From NCBI GenBank assembly GCA_026120185.1, contig JANUWF010002013.1, positions 62,001-126,000 on the forward strand: 64,000 bases of DNA. Direction: 5' to 3'. A program made the translations under genes and the position numbers. Under the pieces are notes generated by a model, which worked only from the letters and a program-made list of their open reading frames with translations, ran no database searches and was not told the DNA's origin. Positions 46,169-58,351 of the stretch are shown here, piece by piece. The stretch comes from Voacanga thouarsii (Eukaryota; Streptophyta; Magnoliopsida; Gentianales; Apocynaceae). Each line of letters starts with the position of its first letter. The stretch's first letter is position 1.

Positions 46169-48204
46169 TGATGGAAAACGAGAAAACAGGGGCATGTTCT
46201 GTACGTTAAAAAAAATGGAGAAAAATATAACGCGAGCCTTAAAGGCTATGTGGAAGCGTGAAGATCATACCTTTGCGTTCCTTAACCCTCCTAGGTTGCG
46301 TAGGAATAGATTGAACGGCTGGAATCGCCTCGCTTTGTCCACTTGAAGAAGCTTTCGATTGAATACCCGATAGCCTTCTACTCCGCCTTGTTTGCATGAA
46401 CGCCTAGCTTTCCTGCTCTTGGGATATTCCTCTGCCTAACCTCTAGTCGGTGAACACAACAGAGAAGAAGAATGGTCTCAAATCTCCTTGGTTCTCTTGC
46501 TATTGGTTAGCAAAGCTCCAAGGAGAACAAACAAGAAGAAGAGCAACGTGAGACAACAGAGAGAGAGAGAAACGTGAGAACCAGAGAGCAACGTGAGTCT
46601 CACTGTGTTGTCTTGGAAACTTAGGGTTCACTAGTTTATTGGTTAGCCAAAACAGGTCTCTCATTATCTGATAAACATATCCCCGGGATATCATATTTCA
46701 AACACCCGGATGTTATCCTGAGCATCTGTTTGGCCTAACCCCAAACTCCTCTTAACCGTATCTGGAAAAACCCTAAGGTCTAAGCTATTGGGCCAGGAAA
46801 ATATTTATTATTTTCCTTGGACCCAAAAGGCCCAAAATAATAAACATTAATTATTTATTTCCTGTGCTTATATAAACAACCCAATAAATAATTAAGAAGC
46901 CCAAATGAACCAAAATAACTAATCTTTAATTATTTATTTCTTGGGCCTATATATATAACCCAATAAATAATTTAAACATTAATTATTTCCCATAGTTTAA
47001 GCCCAGGTTAATTTCTTAATTATTCATACTGGACCTAGGCACTGAATAATTAATTAACCAATTAAACTAGATAATTAATTTCTCTCAACTCCTATTTTAT
47101 TTATTTATTTATTTATTCTATTCCAGTCCAATAATAAATTAGACTTCCTGAATAAAATAAAATAAAATCCTCTTCAACTGAGACCAATTCCTCAACCCAA
47201 AAGTAGTTAGGACTTACGGGCTATCCCGAGGACCAAAAAGACACATCGCCTTGGCTGCTAAAATGACCAAAATACCACTGCTATATAAATAGCTGTATTT
47301 TGCATTTTAAATATTTTCTAATATCACCATAAGAAAATATTGACCCCAAGGACAATGCTGCATTTGCAAAGTCTCCGACCTACAGGTGAAATGACTAAAA
47401 TACCCCTCTACACATCGCCGTACATTTAGAGAGGAAGAAGTGTACTAACACCCCCCTAAATGACATCTACCATCCTTAGACTTCTAGTCCAATGGTCCAC
47501 GACTTCCTGGAGTGTTTCCGCTTTCTAAGGGAGCTACCCTAAAGCAAACATCCAAGTCATGTTTTCCAGGGCCCTAGATAATTTAGACCATTCGGACAAC
47601 CACAATGGGCGATATAGTGCAGAAACTATCTTGTATAAGTCTGTCTTAACTAACTAGTCACACATACCCAACATGCAAGTATATTGGCCCTACGATAGAA
47701 CATCAACTACAGCAAATCAAAGTATATGCTTCCAGCTTCGCTAGACCACCAACTCATACTCAAGTCGTAGAGTACTAGTCCACGCTGTAGCGGTAGTAGT
47801 CTAGGTTTCTACCATATAGTACTTTGAGAAACCACTACTACAGGTCCTGTTCTACGTATTCGAAATACGCTTATGTCATGAAGTGAGTGGACTACCCACT
47901 GGCTAAAGGTAAGCCATTCCCCATTTGGAATTCATAACATAATAACCTAAACATGATGAGGTTCCCAGTCTCATCAATAGGTTAAGAACAAATGTTTATG
48001 TGTTAAATAACCCGTGATCCATACCTTATTGTGAAAGACCACCATTCACATGGATCACTTATTTAAACACAATGGGTCTGTTCCAAACGAAAATCGTGCA
48101 CAAACAAAAAGTAAATTCACAAACAATTTTTGAAAATAAATTCTTTCATTAAAATATTCGATTTTACATCAGAAACCTAGTCTAAGAGGGCATACAATCC
48201 AACA
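46169..48204 (-). mobile_element. 3' LTR of N
   Basis: 2036 bases; minus strand starts TGTTGGATTGTATGCCC and ends ..GTTTTCCATCA. A TATA-like CTATTTATATAG lies at 47281-47292. The same family is found as a solo LTR at 17840-19626. Confidence 0.9.
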
Positions 48205-48375
48205 ATCTCCCACTTGCACTCTAAGACTAGGTAAGTCCATAGGTGCCCATCCCTATGGCGTCTAAGTGTCTCTTGAAGACTCTCTCAGCCAAAGGCTTGG
48301 TGAATTGGTCTGCTAGATTGTTATCTTAGGTAATATGCTCCACCACAACTTCCCATCTCTGGATGAAATCCCGGA

Positions 48376-49467
48376 TCAGGTGGTAATTCCTCTCGATGTG
48401 TTTCCCCTTCTTGTGGTTCTGAGGCTCCTTAGATTGCGATAGTGCTCCAGTGTGTCGCAATACATCACAACCGGCCTGTCCATATGTGGTACGACTCCAA
48501 GTTCTGAAAGAAACTTCCGGAGCCAGACTGCTTCCTTGGATGCCTCCGAAGCAGCCACATACTCAGCTTCCATGGTTGAGTCAGCAATACAAGACTTCTT
48601 AATACTCCTCCATAAAATTGCTCCTCCAGACAAGGTGAAGACATATCCACTAGTGGATTTTCTCTCATCCTGATCCACCTGGAATTCTGAGTCTGTGTAT
48701 CCTGTAAGAACCAAATCATCAACCCTGTAAACCAGCATATAATCTCTCGTTCCCTTGAGGTACTTGAGAATATGCTTTACAGCTTGCCAATGAACCTCCA
48801 CTGGGTTTGACTGATATCTGCTAACTAAGCCCATGGCAAAGCAGATATCTGGCCTAGTACATAACATGGCGTACATGAGACTTCCCACAGCCGAAACGTA
48901 GGGAATCCTACTCATTCTGTCATTTTCTTCTTGAGACTTAGGGCAGTCCTTCGAAAAAAATGACAACCCATGTCTGCAAGGGATTAGAGCTCCCTTGCAT
49001 GAGTCCATGCTGTACTTGGCTAGCATCTTGTCAATGTATGTCGCTTGGGATAATCCTAACATTCTCTGCTTCCTATTTCTAAGAAGCCTAATCCCGAGAA
49101 TGTAGCTGACTTCTCCCAAGTCCTTCATACTGAATTGACTAGACAGCCAAACCTTTGTAGATAACAATGTCCCTACATCATTTCCAATGAGTAGAATGTC
49201 ATCCACATAGAGGACAAGGAAAACCACATTAATGCCTTCAAGTTTCCTATACACGCATGGTTCATCTTCGTTTTGAATAAAACCATAAGACTTTACGGTC
49301 TCATCAAAACGAATGTTCCATACTCTCGATGCCTGCTTAAGTCCATAAATGGACTTCTTAAGCTTGCAAACCATGTGTTCCTGGCCTTCAGCAATGAAGC
49401 CTTTCGGTTGGGACATATAGATGTCTTCGCTAAGATGGCCATTCAAGAATGCCGTCTTGACATCCAT
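48376..49467 (-). pseudogene. Reverse transcriptase (catalytic part) and RNase H of N
   Basis: Starts MDVKTAFLNGHLSEDIYM, then QPKGF, KLKKSIYGLKQASR, the catalytic LVLYVDDILLIGND (YVDD intact), FSMKDLGEVSYILGI, TRPDICFAMGLVSRY, and RNase H with TGYTDSEFQVDQDERKSTSGY and EAEYVAASEASKEAVWLRKFL. The last ~30 residues are shifted out of frame (near 48440). The upstream half is separated by one TAA immediately before this frame. Copia lineage is clear; the domain is otherwise complete. Confidence 0.95.
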
Positions 49468-50349
49468 TTACCATATCTCGTAGTCAAAGTAACAGGCGAT
49501 GGCAAGGAGGATACGGATGGATTTAAGCATGGCTACCGGGGAAAAGGTTTCCTCATAGTCGATACCTTCTTTCTGAGTATACCCTTTCGCCACAAGCCTA
49601 GCTTTGAAGGTTTCCACCTTCCCATCCGCTCTTCTCTTCCTCTTGTATACCCACTTGTACCCAATGGGTTTTATCCCTTCAGGTGAAGCTACAAGATCCC
49701 AAACCTGATTGAGGTACATAGACTCAATCTCGGCTTTCATTGCTTCATGCCACAGATTTGCATCGGCATCAGCAATAGCCTCCTCGTATCTAGCGGGGTC
49801 TTGTTCCTGATGGTCAGAGACCAGCTCAAAAGCTTCTCCAGTCCATCTATCCGGAACCCTAGACACCCTCCCACTACGACGAGGCTCCATTTGCACAGGC
49901 TCTTGAGGCTGTGCCTCTTCTTGTTCCACTATTGGGTCAGAAGAAGTTGATTCCATAGATAACTTCTCCTCAAGTTCCAACCTCGTTGAACCTTTAGTGG
50001 AAGTACTTTGATCATCTTCCAAGTATCTAGCATTGGTACTGACTAGTACCTTCTGCTCCTTAGGATGATAAAAGTAGCCTCCTTTTGTCCCTTTTGGATA
50101 CCCAACAAAATAGCATAATTCTGATATTGGTTCCAACTTGTCTCCCTTGATCGAGACATAAGCCGGACATCCCCAAATCCCGAGATGATTCGTACTTGGC
50201 TTACGCCCAGTCCACATCTCATAGGGAGTCCTAGGTACTGACTTGGAAGGCACCAAGTTCAGAATATATGCCGCTGTTTCCAGGGCATATCCCCAAAAGG
50301 ACACTGGAAGAGTAGCATGAGACATCATGCTTCGGACCATTTCCATCAA
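49468..50349 (-). pseudogene. Integrase end and reverse transcriptase start of N
   Basis: Integrase C-terminal copia block ([51 protein letters not shown]), a linker rich in Glu and Ser, then [13 protein letters not shown], and the reverse transcriptase opening ([75 protein letters not shown]). Ends at a stop codon immediately before MDVKTAF. The 5' side is frame-shifted from the integrase core near 50370. Confidence 0.95.
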
Positions 50350-50369
50350 CGTCCCGTTCCTTCTCTCGC

Positions 50370-51383
50370 CTACTCCGTTCTGCCGGGGTGTTCCCTGCAG
50401 TAGAGCTGGGATACTATCCCATGATGTACCATGTAGTCCTTGAATTCACCTATGAGGTACTCTCCACCACGATCCGATCGTAAGGTTTTGATTAATTTAC
50501 CTGTCCGACGCTCCACTTCAGCCTTAAACTCTTTGAACTTGTCAAAAGAGTCAGACTTGCGTCTCATCAGGTAAATGTAACCATACCTCGTACAATCATC
50601 CGTGAACGTGATGAAGTACTCAAAACCTCCCCTAGCTGGTGTAGACAATGGACCGCACACATCAGTGTGAACAAGACTCAACACCTCCCTGGCTCTATCC
50701 ACCTTTAGTGTAAATGACCTCTTGGTCATTTTTCCCATCAGGCAGGATTCACACTGAGGCCAACTTTCCAATCTCAATGAGCCCAAAGGCCCATCATGGA
50801 TTAGCCTCTGAATCCTGGTTGAGTTAATATGACCCAACCTCAGATGCCAAAGGTATGAATCATTGATATTAGTCTTTCTCTTCTTAGTTAAAGGTTCAGA
50901 CTGAGCGTTATTTGATTGTTTGTTAATAGGGTTTAAAAAGAACAAATTTCCATACATGTGCCCAAGACATAAAATTTCTCCATCTCTACCGATAGAAATA
51001 CCGTAATGGAAAGATACAGAATATCCTTGATTAATAAGTTTTGCAACTGAAATCAAATTCTGACGAAAACCAGGTACATATAAAATGTCCTTTAAAACCA
51101 TTATCGTATTACAATAAAAAATAAGATCCAGCTCTCCCACTGTAAGGGCCCAGACTTGTGCTCCATTACCCACTCGAAGCCCATGTTCGCCCTTCTTGAG
51201 TCTTCTTATCTTCCTAAACCCATGCAAGGAGTTACGTATATGATCAGTGGCTCCCGAATCAACAATCCAAGTGGAAGTTGATCCTACCATTGATATGGAC
51301 TCTAGATAGTAAACATTACCCGTGGGGTTTTTCTTGGCCCGAAGATCCGGACACTCTTTTTCCAGTGTCCCTTCTTTCCACAC
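50370..51383 (-). pseudogene. Zinc-knuckle end, protease and integrase core of N
   Basis: KECPDLRAKK closes the gag zinc knuckle. Protease active site WIVDSGATDHI is intact. The pre-integrase follows with NDSYLWHLRLGHINSTRI and CESCLMGK (HHCC intact). Integrase core: LVHTDVCGPLSTPARGG, FITFTDDCTRYGYIYLM, LRSDRGGEYL. The frame is lost at REHPGRTE, just before the third catalytic residue. The knuckle itself is split by a frameshift near 51370 from the frame upstream. Confidence 0.95.
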
Positions 51384-52124
51384 TTAAAGCACTTGTCCTT
51401 TGGTTTATCCTTGGGCTGGTTCTTGGGTTGGGCTGCTGCATTCCCCTTCTTCCTCTTGAACTTTCTGGGCTTAGGCCAAGTTCTTGAAGAAGAGGCCTTA
51501 GCAATCATGGCCTTAGACTACGGCTTCATGACCTTCTCCGCCATCTGGAGCTCCTTCATCAGTTCAGTTAAACTCATGTTCAACTTGTTCATGTTATAGT
51601 TTAACTTCAACTGAGTGAAAGAGCCCGGTAGAGATTCGAGAACCATGTCCACTTGTCTCTCGGGGTCAATGACAGCCCCTAAGATTTCTGCCTCCTCGAA
51701 AGCAGCAATCATCTTGAGCATATGCTCTCGGACTGATGCTCCCTCAGCCATCTTAGTGTTCACAATAGTTCGAAGAGCGTCCTGCCTTGCAGGCCAGCTT
51801 TTGTCTGCGAACATAGTTGCCAATGATTGACTTATGTCATTTGCAGAAGCCATGTGCTCGTGTTTTGATTGGAGCACATTAGACATGGAAGCTAACATAT
51901 AGCAATGTGCCATTTCGTCAGCTTTCTTCCATGCCTTTTTAGCCTCTCACTCTTCAGCGGAGGAACCTTCCCCGATAACAGAAGGTGTTTCAGTAAAGGA
52001 CATACTTATACTCCTCAACTGTGAGTATTATGTCTAGGTTCCTTTTCCAGTCCACATAGTTTGGACCCATTAACTTATTCTCCCTGAGAATAACGGCCAA
52101 TGGACTAAAAGAACCTCCCACCAT
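51302..52124 (-). pseudogene. gag of N (UBN2-type, with CCHC knuckle)
   Basis: The start at 52124 gives MVGGSFSPLAVILRENKLMG, PNYVDWKRNLDIILTVEEYK, then a frameshift near 52000 and a stop near 51945. The frame 51913-51518 holds the gag core (MFADKSWPARQDALRTIVNT, REHMLKMIAAFEEAEILG, SLPGSFTQLKLNYNMNKLN, TELMKELQMAEKVM). A stop separates it from a basic region and the knuckle CFKCGKKGHW at 51508-51302, which is split by a frameshift. Gag would form the particle; three breaks exclude function. Confidence 0.85.
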
Positions 52125-53259
52125 TTCTGAAAATCGAAAATAAAAGAAAGAAATTAGTTTGTGAAAACAAAATGAAATTTGTGCACTGAAAATAATTTGG
52201 CTCTTAGAAAAACTGACATAGCTTGTTGGGAAGATTAACAGTTTCCTAAGCTAAGTGTATTAACCACCACAAATTAATTTCCCTTCTAGGTAATGGTCTA
52301 GAGAATAACTCCATCGTGGGATGGCCGTTTCCTCTCATTTCCTATGGACATACCTCGCACTATAACCTCCAACGTGGGCTGACCGATCATAGTACGTGCC
52401 CCGGGTTATTAATTACATCCTTCCATTAGATCTAGATCCTTATGGTATCCCCATCCTATACGGGTTCACTCCCAGGGTGACGCGAGGGGATCCACGATCT
52501 CTAATGAGGACCGTGATGGAAGCCGTGGGGCCGTTGGAACCCCTCTCCCACTTAGTATTTTAAAATAAAGGTTTTCTGGAAAATATCCTTTTGAAATTTC
52601 CATTAAGTTTTTCCTTAACTCAAAAAATAAAATATCTAAGTCCAATAAAATCTCTATGTCAAGGCTTATATCCTTTGAGAGATTTCCTCCATAGACTAAT
52701 TTTATTCAAGTTAAAACTTAATGATTTCAAAAATTTTCCAATTAAAACTTTCTAGAGACTTTGGTCTCAAGCTTATTTGACAAAATCATTTTTCTAGTCC
52801 AAAACAAAAAAAAATGGCTCTCCATTTTAATTTACAAAAATATCTAAATCCAATATATTTTCTATGTCAAGGATTAAATCCTCTGAGAAAATATTCAAGG
52901 ATTAATTTTTGTACCAATTAAAATAACCATTTAGTTTTTGAAGAAAAATATTTTTTTTCTTGCCAAAACAAAAAGTTCCCAAAGACTTTGGTCTTTGAGA
53001 AAAAGCACACATAGGTACATAAAAAAAATAGCATGCTTGAAAACAATAAACGTTTTCATGCTTTTCTATTTTTTAAACCTAAGTGCCCAAATAATAGAAT
53101 TAAACACATTAATTAATTAATGATCTTGTTTAATCCCAAAATCCCTTACTAATATTTTTCATGCAAATATATTCCAAGAATATAAATATTGCAAAAATAT
53201 TAACTTCGCCTGGTATGGGACCCAAAACGAAAAGGAAAAAAATAATTAAAAATTTTGAC

Positions 53260-53600
53260 TGGCGGTCTACTGCACCGGCCGCACCGGATCCGGGCCCATT
53301 TGGCCTGTGGTCCACCGCGGCCGCTGTGCACCGCGCGCACCAGATCTCTTGCAGCTTCAACCCGTGGAGCCGCCCCGCGCCCGCGACCCACGCCCGCGTG
53401 CCCTCCGCTGCCGACCCGCGAACTCGCCCGATTACCCGCGTATTGACCCGCGCGCCAATTGAATTTCAATTGCAACATCAGATTGAATTCGGCTTCAATT
53501 CACACGCAATTGGCTCGACTTTGCGGCTCCAGCAGCACGGCTCCACTCACAGAACAGAAGTGGCTCGGCTCGGCGGCTCGGCTCGAACACGGCGGCTTAT
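53260..53600. other. GC-rich, CpG-dense block in the leader of N
   Basis: For instance CACCGCGGCCGCTGTGCACC, CGCCCCGCGCCCGCGACC and CCCGCGTATTGACCCGCGCG, in a window otherwise about one-third GC. It is open in more than one frame on both strands, as GC-rich sequence tends to be, with no recognisable protein. Confidence 0.8.
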
Positions 53601-53923
53601 GAACAGTATCATCTTCTTCGTTTTTTCACCCGTCCGCGCGCGAAATTGCAGAAACTCTTCTGCTTCATTTTTTTCAGCCTTCTCTGGCTTCTTTGGACAT
53701 TTTTACTTACAAAAAACATCCAAACCAAAAACACAACTGCCTATACCCATTAAAATTGGGTTTACACGATTAAACCATTAAAACAAAAAAATTTACAGTG
53801 GCCTCCTATGCTTCAACGATGAAGCTTACATCAAGCCGATCCCATACCAAAACAGTGAAGGATCACAGGTATAATCATCTTCTCCATTTTATTAACTACC
53901 ATGCTCCCTATATTGATCAAAAC

Positions 53924-53940
53924 CAGTAGCTCTGATATCA
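53924..53940 (-). other. Primer binding site of N (initiator tRNA-Met type)
   Basis: Minus strand TGATATCAGAGCTACTG, one change from TGGTATCAGAGC, three bases inside the 5' LTR end. Confidence 0.85.
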
Positions 53941-53943
53941 CTT

Positions 53944-55992
53944 TGATGGAAAACGAGAAAACAGGGGCATGCTCTGTACGTTAAAAAAAACTGGAGAAAA
54001 ATAAAACGTGAGCCTTAAAGGCTATGCGGAAGCGTGAAGATCATACCTTTACGTTCCTTAACCCTCCTAGGTTGCATAGGAACAGATTGAACGGCTGGAA
54101 TCGCCTCGCTTTGTCCACTTGAAGAAGCTTTCGATTGAATACCCACTAGCCTTCTACTCCGCCTTGTTCGCATGAACGCCTAGCTTTCCTGCTCTCGGGA
54201 TATTCCTCTGCCTAACCTCTAGTCGGTGAACACAACAGAAAAGAAGAATGGTCTCAAATCTCCTTGGTTCTCTTGCTGTTGGTTAGCAAAGCTCCAAGGA
54301 GAACAAACAAGAAGAAGAGCAACGTGAGACAGCAGAGAGAGAGAGAAACGTGAGAACCAGATAGCAACGTGAGTCTCACTGTGTTGTCTTGGAAAATTAG
54401 GGTACACTAGTTTATTGGTTAGCCAAAAACAGGTGTCTCATTATCTGATAAACATATCCCCAGGATATCATATTTCAAACACCCGGATGTTATCCTGAGC
54501 ATCTGTTTGGCCTAACCCTAAACTCCTCTTAACCGTATCTGGAAAAACCCTAAGGTCCAAGCTATTGGGTCAGAAAAATATTTATTATTTTCCTTGGACC
54601 CAAAAGGCCCAAAATAATAAACATTAATTATTTATTTCCTGGACTTATATAAACAACCCAATAAATAATTAAGAAGCCCAAATGAACCAAAATAACTAAT
54701 CTTTAATTATTTATTTCTTGGGCCTATATAAATAACCCAATAAATAATTTAAACATTAATTATTTCCCTTAGTTTAAGCCCAGGTTAATTTCTTAATTAT
54801 TCATACTGGACCTAGGCCCTGAATAATTAATTAACCAATTAAACTAGATAATTAATTTCTCTCAACTCCTATTTTATTTATTTATTTATTTTATTCCAGT
54901 CCAATAATAAATTAAACTTCCTGAATAAAATAAAATAAAATAAAATAAAATAAAATCCTCTTCAACTGAGACCAATTCCTCAACCCAAAAGTAGTTAGGA
55001 CTTATGGGCTATCCCAAGGACCAAAAAGACACATCGCCTTGGCTGCTAAAATGACCAAAATACCACTGCTATATAAATAGCTGTATTTTACATTTTAAAT
55101 ATTTTCTAATATCACCATAAGGAAATATTGACCCCAAGGATAATGCTGCATCCGTAAAGTCTCCGACCTACAGGTGAAATGACTAAAATACCCCTCTACA
55201 CATCGCCGTACATTTAGAGAGGAAGAATTGTACTAACACCCCCCTAAATGACATCTACCATCCTTAGGCTTCTAGTCCAATGGTCCACGACTTCCTGGAG
55301 TGTTTCCGCTTTCTAAGGGAGCTACCCTAAAGCAAACATCCAAGTCATGTTTCCCAGGGCCCTGGATAATTTAGACCATTCGGACAACCACAAGGGGCGA
55401 TATAGTGCAGAAACTATCTTGTATAAGTCTGTCTTAACTAACTAGTCACACATACCCAACATGCAAGTATATTGGCCCTACGATAGAACATCAACTACAG
55501 CAAATCAAAGTATATGGTTCCAGCTTCGCTAGACCACCAACTCATACTCAAGTCGTAGAGTACTAGTCCACGCTGTAGCGGTAGTAGTCTAGGTTTCTAC
55601 CATATAGTACTTTGAGAAACCACTACTACAGGTCCTGTTCTACGTATTCGAAATACGCTTATGTCATGAAGTGAGTGGACTACCCACTAGCTAAAGGTAA
55701 GCCATTCCCCATTTGGAATTCATAACATAATAACCTAAACATGATGAGGTTCCCAGTCTCATCAATAGGTTAAGAACAAATGTTTATGTGTTAAATAACC
55801 CGTGATTCATACCTTACTGTGAAAGAACACCATCCACATGGATCACTTATTTAAACAAAATGGGTCTATTCCAAACGAAAATCGTGCACAAACAAAAAGT
55901 AAATTCACAAATAATTTTTTAAAATAAATTCTTTCATTAAAATAATCGATTTTACATCAGAAACCTAGTCTAAGAGGGCATACAATCCAATA
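53944..55992 (-). mobile_element. 5' LTR of N
   Basis: 2049 bases, near-identical to 46169-48204; small differences include a longer AAAAT repeat at 54924-54955 and the terminal TG changed to TA at 55992. A TATA-like CTATTTATATAG lies at 55069-55080. Confidence 0.9.
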
Positions 55993-57188
55993 GTCTCTTC
56001 ACATCTTGCTAGCACCTTTTCAAGATTGGATAAGCACAAGTCAAATGAATCACCAAAAACTGAGAAATCATCCATAAATACCTCTATGATGTCCCCCACG
56101 TGTCCTTCAAATATAACTGTCATGCACCTTTGGAATGTTCCGAGACCATTGCAAAGGCCAAATGGCATCCTACGATATGTAAAAGTACCATATGGACATG
56201 TGAAAGTGGTCTTTTCTTGGTCCTCTGGAGCTATGGGAATTTTCAAGTAGCTAGAGAACCCATCTAAGAAACAATAATACTCGTGTCTGGCTAACCTTTC
56301 CAACATTTGGTCAATGAAAGGGAGAGGGAAGTGATCTTTTCTAGTGGCTTTGTTTAGCATCCTATAATCTATGCAAAACCTCCAACCTATGACCAATCTC
56401 ATCGGGACTAACTCGTTTTTATCATTGGGGCTCACCGTCATTCCTCCCTTCTTTGGTACCACTTGAGTAGGACTTACCCAAACGCTATCAGAGATAGGGT
56501 AAATGATGCCTGAATCTAAGAGCTTAACCACCTCACCTTTTACCACTTCACTCATATGTGGGTTCAACCTTTGTTGGGGTTGCACTACGGGTTTTGCACC
56601 TTCTTCCATCAAGATCTTGTGCATGCAAAAGGATGGACTAATGCCTTTAATATCAGTGGTCTTCCAAGCTATAACTCCCTTATATCTTCCCAACATACTT
56701 ACCAGCTTAGTTTTTTGTTCTGGCTCGAGATCTTTGGCAATGATGACAGGCAACTTACGTTCTTTAGCCAAGAACACATATTCCAAATGCTCGGGGAGGT
56801 CTTTTAAGTCTAATTCAGGAGGATCTTCTATAGATGATTTCATTCTCCCTAAACTGCTTTTTTCTATTTCTAAATTCTGCATTCTATCCTCATTATGACA
56901 TTCCTCCAAATACGTCGTTGATGGTTCCATCAATTCTTCCTCACTAGATTTCTGCATCAACTCAAAAATTAGTTTGTCAAAAATATCTACTCTTAGACAC
57001 AAATCATCAGAAGACATAGGTTGTTGCATGCTCTTATAGATTTGAATTATGACTTCTTCATCCCCAACCCTAAGTGTCAACCTCCCCCCATGAACGTTAA
57101 TTAATGCTTTTGTTGTAATTAGGAAGGGTCTACCTAGGATTAAGGGGACTTCGGAATCTCCATCTATGTCAAGAACAACAAAATCCAC
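55993..57188 (-). pseudogene. Protease end and reverse transcriptase of X, cut by N
   Basis: Protease C-terminal part (MDFVVLDIDGDSEVPLILGR, PFLITTKALINVHGG), an acidic linker, then the reverse transcriptase: HKILMEEGAKPVVQPQQRLN, IYPISDSVWVSPTQVVPKKG, RLVIGWRFCIDYRMLNKAT, DHFPLPFIDQMLERLA, CPYGTFTYRRMPFGLCNG, and the catalytic EVFMDDFSVFG (MDD intact). It reads open to the N insertion after LARCEET. A TAG at 57213-57215 separates it from the protease start. No change is seen in the YMDD-equivalent motif, so it was probably inactivated by the insertion and stops. Confidence 0.9.
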
Positions 57189-57215
57189 GGGAAATATGAA
57201 TTTATCAACTTTTAC

Positions 57216-57809
57216 CTATACATCTTCTATTATGCCCCTAGGATATATGATACATCTATTCATGAGTTGAATACTCATCCTAATAGGTTGCGGTTCTCCT
57301 AGGCCTAGCCTTTTGAACGTTTTATATGGTAATAAACTAATGCTAGCACCTAGGTCAGCTAATGCAATACAGACATGAAGAGTGCCAATTAGACATGGGA
57401 TAGAGAAACTCCCTGGATCACTTTCTTTATGTGGTAATCTCGAGTTGTCTTGAAGGATAGCTGAGCATTCTTCGTTGAGAACTACTGTAGACAACTCTTC
57501 CAATCGCTTTGTGTTGACGAGCATGCTTTTGAGGAATTTGGCATATTTGGGCATGTGGAGTAAAGCCTCACTAAGGGGAATGTTTATGTGCAGTTGTTTG
57601 AACACTTCAAGGAAATTGTTGAATTGAGCATCTGTGCGGCTCTTATATAGACAAGTAAGATATGGTACGTTAGGCTGAAAAGTAGGTTTTTTGGGAGGTG
57701 AATAGGGGATAGCCGGCGCCGGTTCTAGTGCTTCAGCCGACGCCGGTTCCATTCTGTGTTGTATGGTTTCGGGGTTTATGGATAGCCGGCACCGGTTCTC
57801 TTCTTCCAA
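57216..57809 (-). pseudogene. gag C-terminus and protease start of X
   Basis: N-terminal ~50 residues are low-complexity (EPASAEALEPAPAIPYSPP) and are encoded by CCGGCGCCGG-type DNA words. Then come FNNFLEVFKQLHINIPLSEA, MPKYAKFLKSMLVNTKRLEE and CSAILQDNSRLP, the usual linker before an Athila-type protease, and the active site ALADLGASISLLPYKTFKRLGLGE (DLGAS form). It ends YPRGIIEDV at a TAG. The protease continues at 57188. Upstream gag is mostly missing. Confidence 0.85.
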
Positions 57810-57812
57810 CCA
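57700..57812 (-). repeat. CCGGCGCCGG words within X coding sequence
   Basis: AGCCGGCGCCGGTTCT at 57711-57726, AGCCGACGCCGGTTCC at 57736-57751, AGCCGGCACCGGTTCT at 57783-57798, then a decayed CCAGTGTCGGCC. The same word as in the X/Y U3 cluster. Confidence 0.85.
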
Positions 57813-58350
57813 GTGTCGGCCCTCATCTGGACTGTCTAGTAATTCTTTTCCACTTCACAACATGACAGCAGCTGTTTCCATAATGGCTAATGGTGTGGGT
57901 TCATGAGATTTTATTACCATATCCGTCGTCACAAACCAGATTTGTTATTCCATGTTGCGGATCATTACTTCGAATTTTTCGAATGTGGAATCAATTTCTT
58001 GAAAATGCCTCGTGACATGCATCGCAAATGTCCCAATTAAGGTCTCAAGATCTGTTGATTCTAGTGCTATGAGTGTTCTCTCCGAATTGTAATGGGGGTA
58101 CTACCCCTATTCGACCTCCTTAGCTCCCAATTCACCATTTCTCCTGAACATAGAGACGAGTTAGATACGGAATTACAAGATTACACAGTTAGTTGCAAGA
58201 CATAGTCTAAGTTAGTTGATTAAGTGAGGTTACAAGGTTATACAGGAATACATGAATTACAAAAGATAGCACCATTTTGCAGAAAGAACAAGTATACCTA
58301 TTTACATATTTACATGGTTAAATCAACAAAATTTAAACTGTCATGCTATT
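57810..58350 (-). pseudogene. Shortened gag and leader of X
   Basis: In broken frames it shows LETLIGTFAMHVTRHFQEID, TFEKFEVMIRNME, the coiled-coil part that precedes the gag C-terminus in such elements. The capsid core is not seen; only ~500 bases separate the primer site from this point, against well over 1 kb in complete elements, so a deletion has removed the gag body. Confidence 0.55.
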
Positions 58351-58351
58351 G

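Larger units (their letters stand above)
52125..53943 (-). other. Leader of N, with a GC-rich block
   Basis: 1.8 kb between primer site and gag without a credible ORF. The part near 52310-52560 is of moderate GC, the part 52560-53250 AT-rich, and 53260-53600 strongly GC-rich with many CGCG and CCGC words. The last 60 bases before the LTR hold the primer site. Confidence 0.6.
46169..55992 (-). mobile_element. Element N: nearly complete Angela/Tork-like Ty1/copia retrotransposon in X
   Basis: LTRs 46169-48204 and 53944-55992 differ by only a few bases per hundred by eye, making N one of the youngest insertions here. Target duplication GTCAC (46164-46168) / GTCTC (55993-55997), inside the reverse transcriptase of X. 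Order on the minus strand: 5' LTR, primer site, long leader, gag, protease, integrase, reverse transcriptase, RNase H, polypurine tract AAGTGGGAGAT, 3' LTR. At least five frame breaks make it non-autonomous now. The Angela-like assignment rests on the LTR start TGTTGGATTGTATGCCC. Confidence 0.9.

Noticed and set aside
49273..49686. 137-residue plus-strand ORF
   Set aside because: Shadow of the copia reverse transcriptase encoded on the minus strand.
53161..53781. 206-residue plus-strand ORF in the leader of N
   Set aside because: Composition is driven by the GC-rich block, the opposite strand is open too, and no domain or conserved motif is visible.
56503..56898. 131-residue plus-strand ORF
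   Set aside because: Shadow of the X reverse transcriptase on the minus strand.
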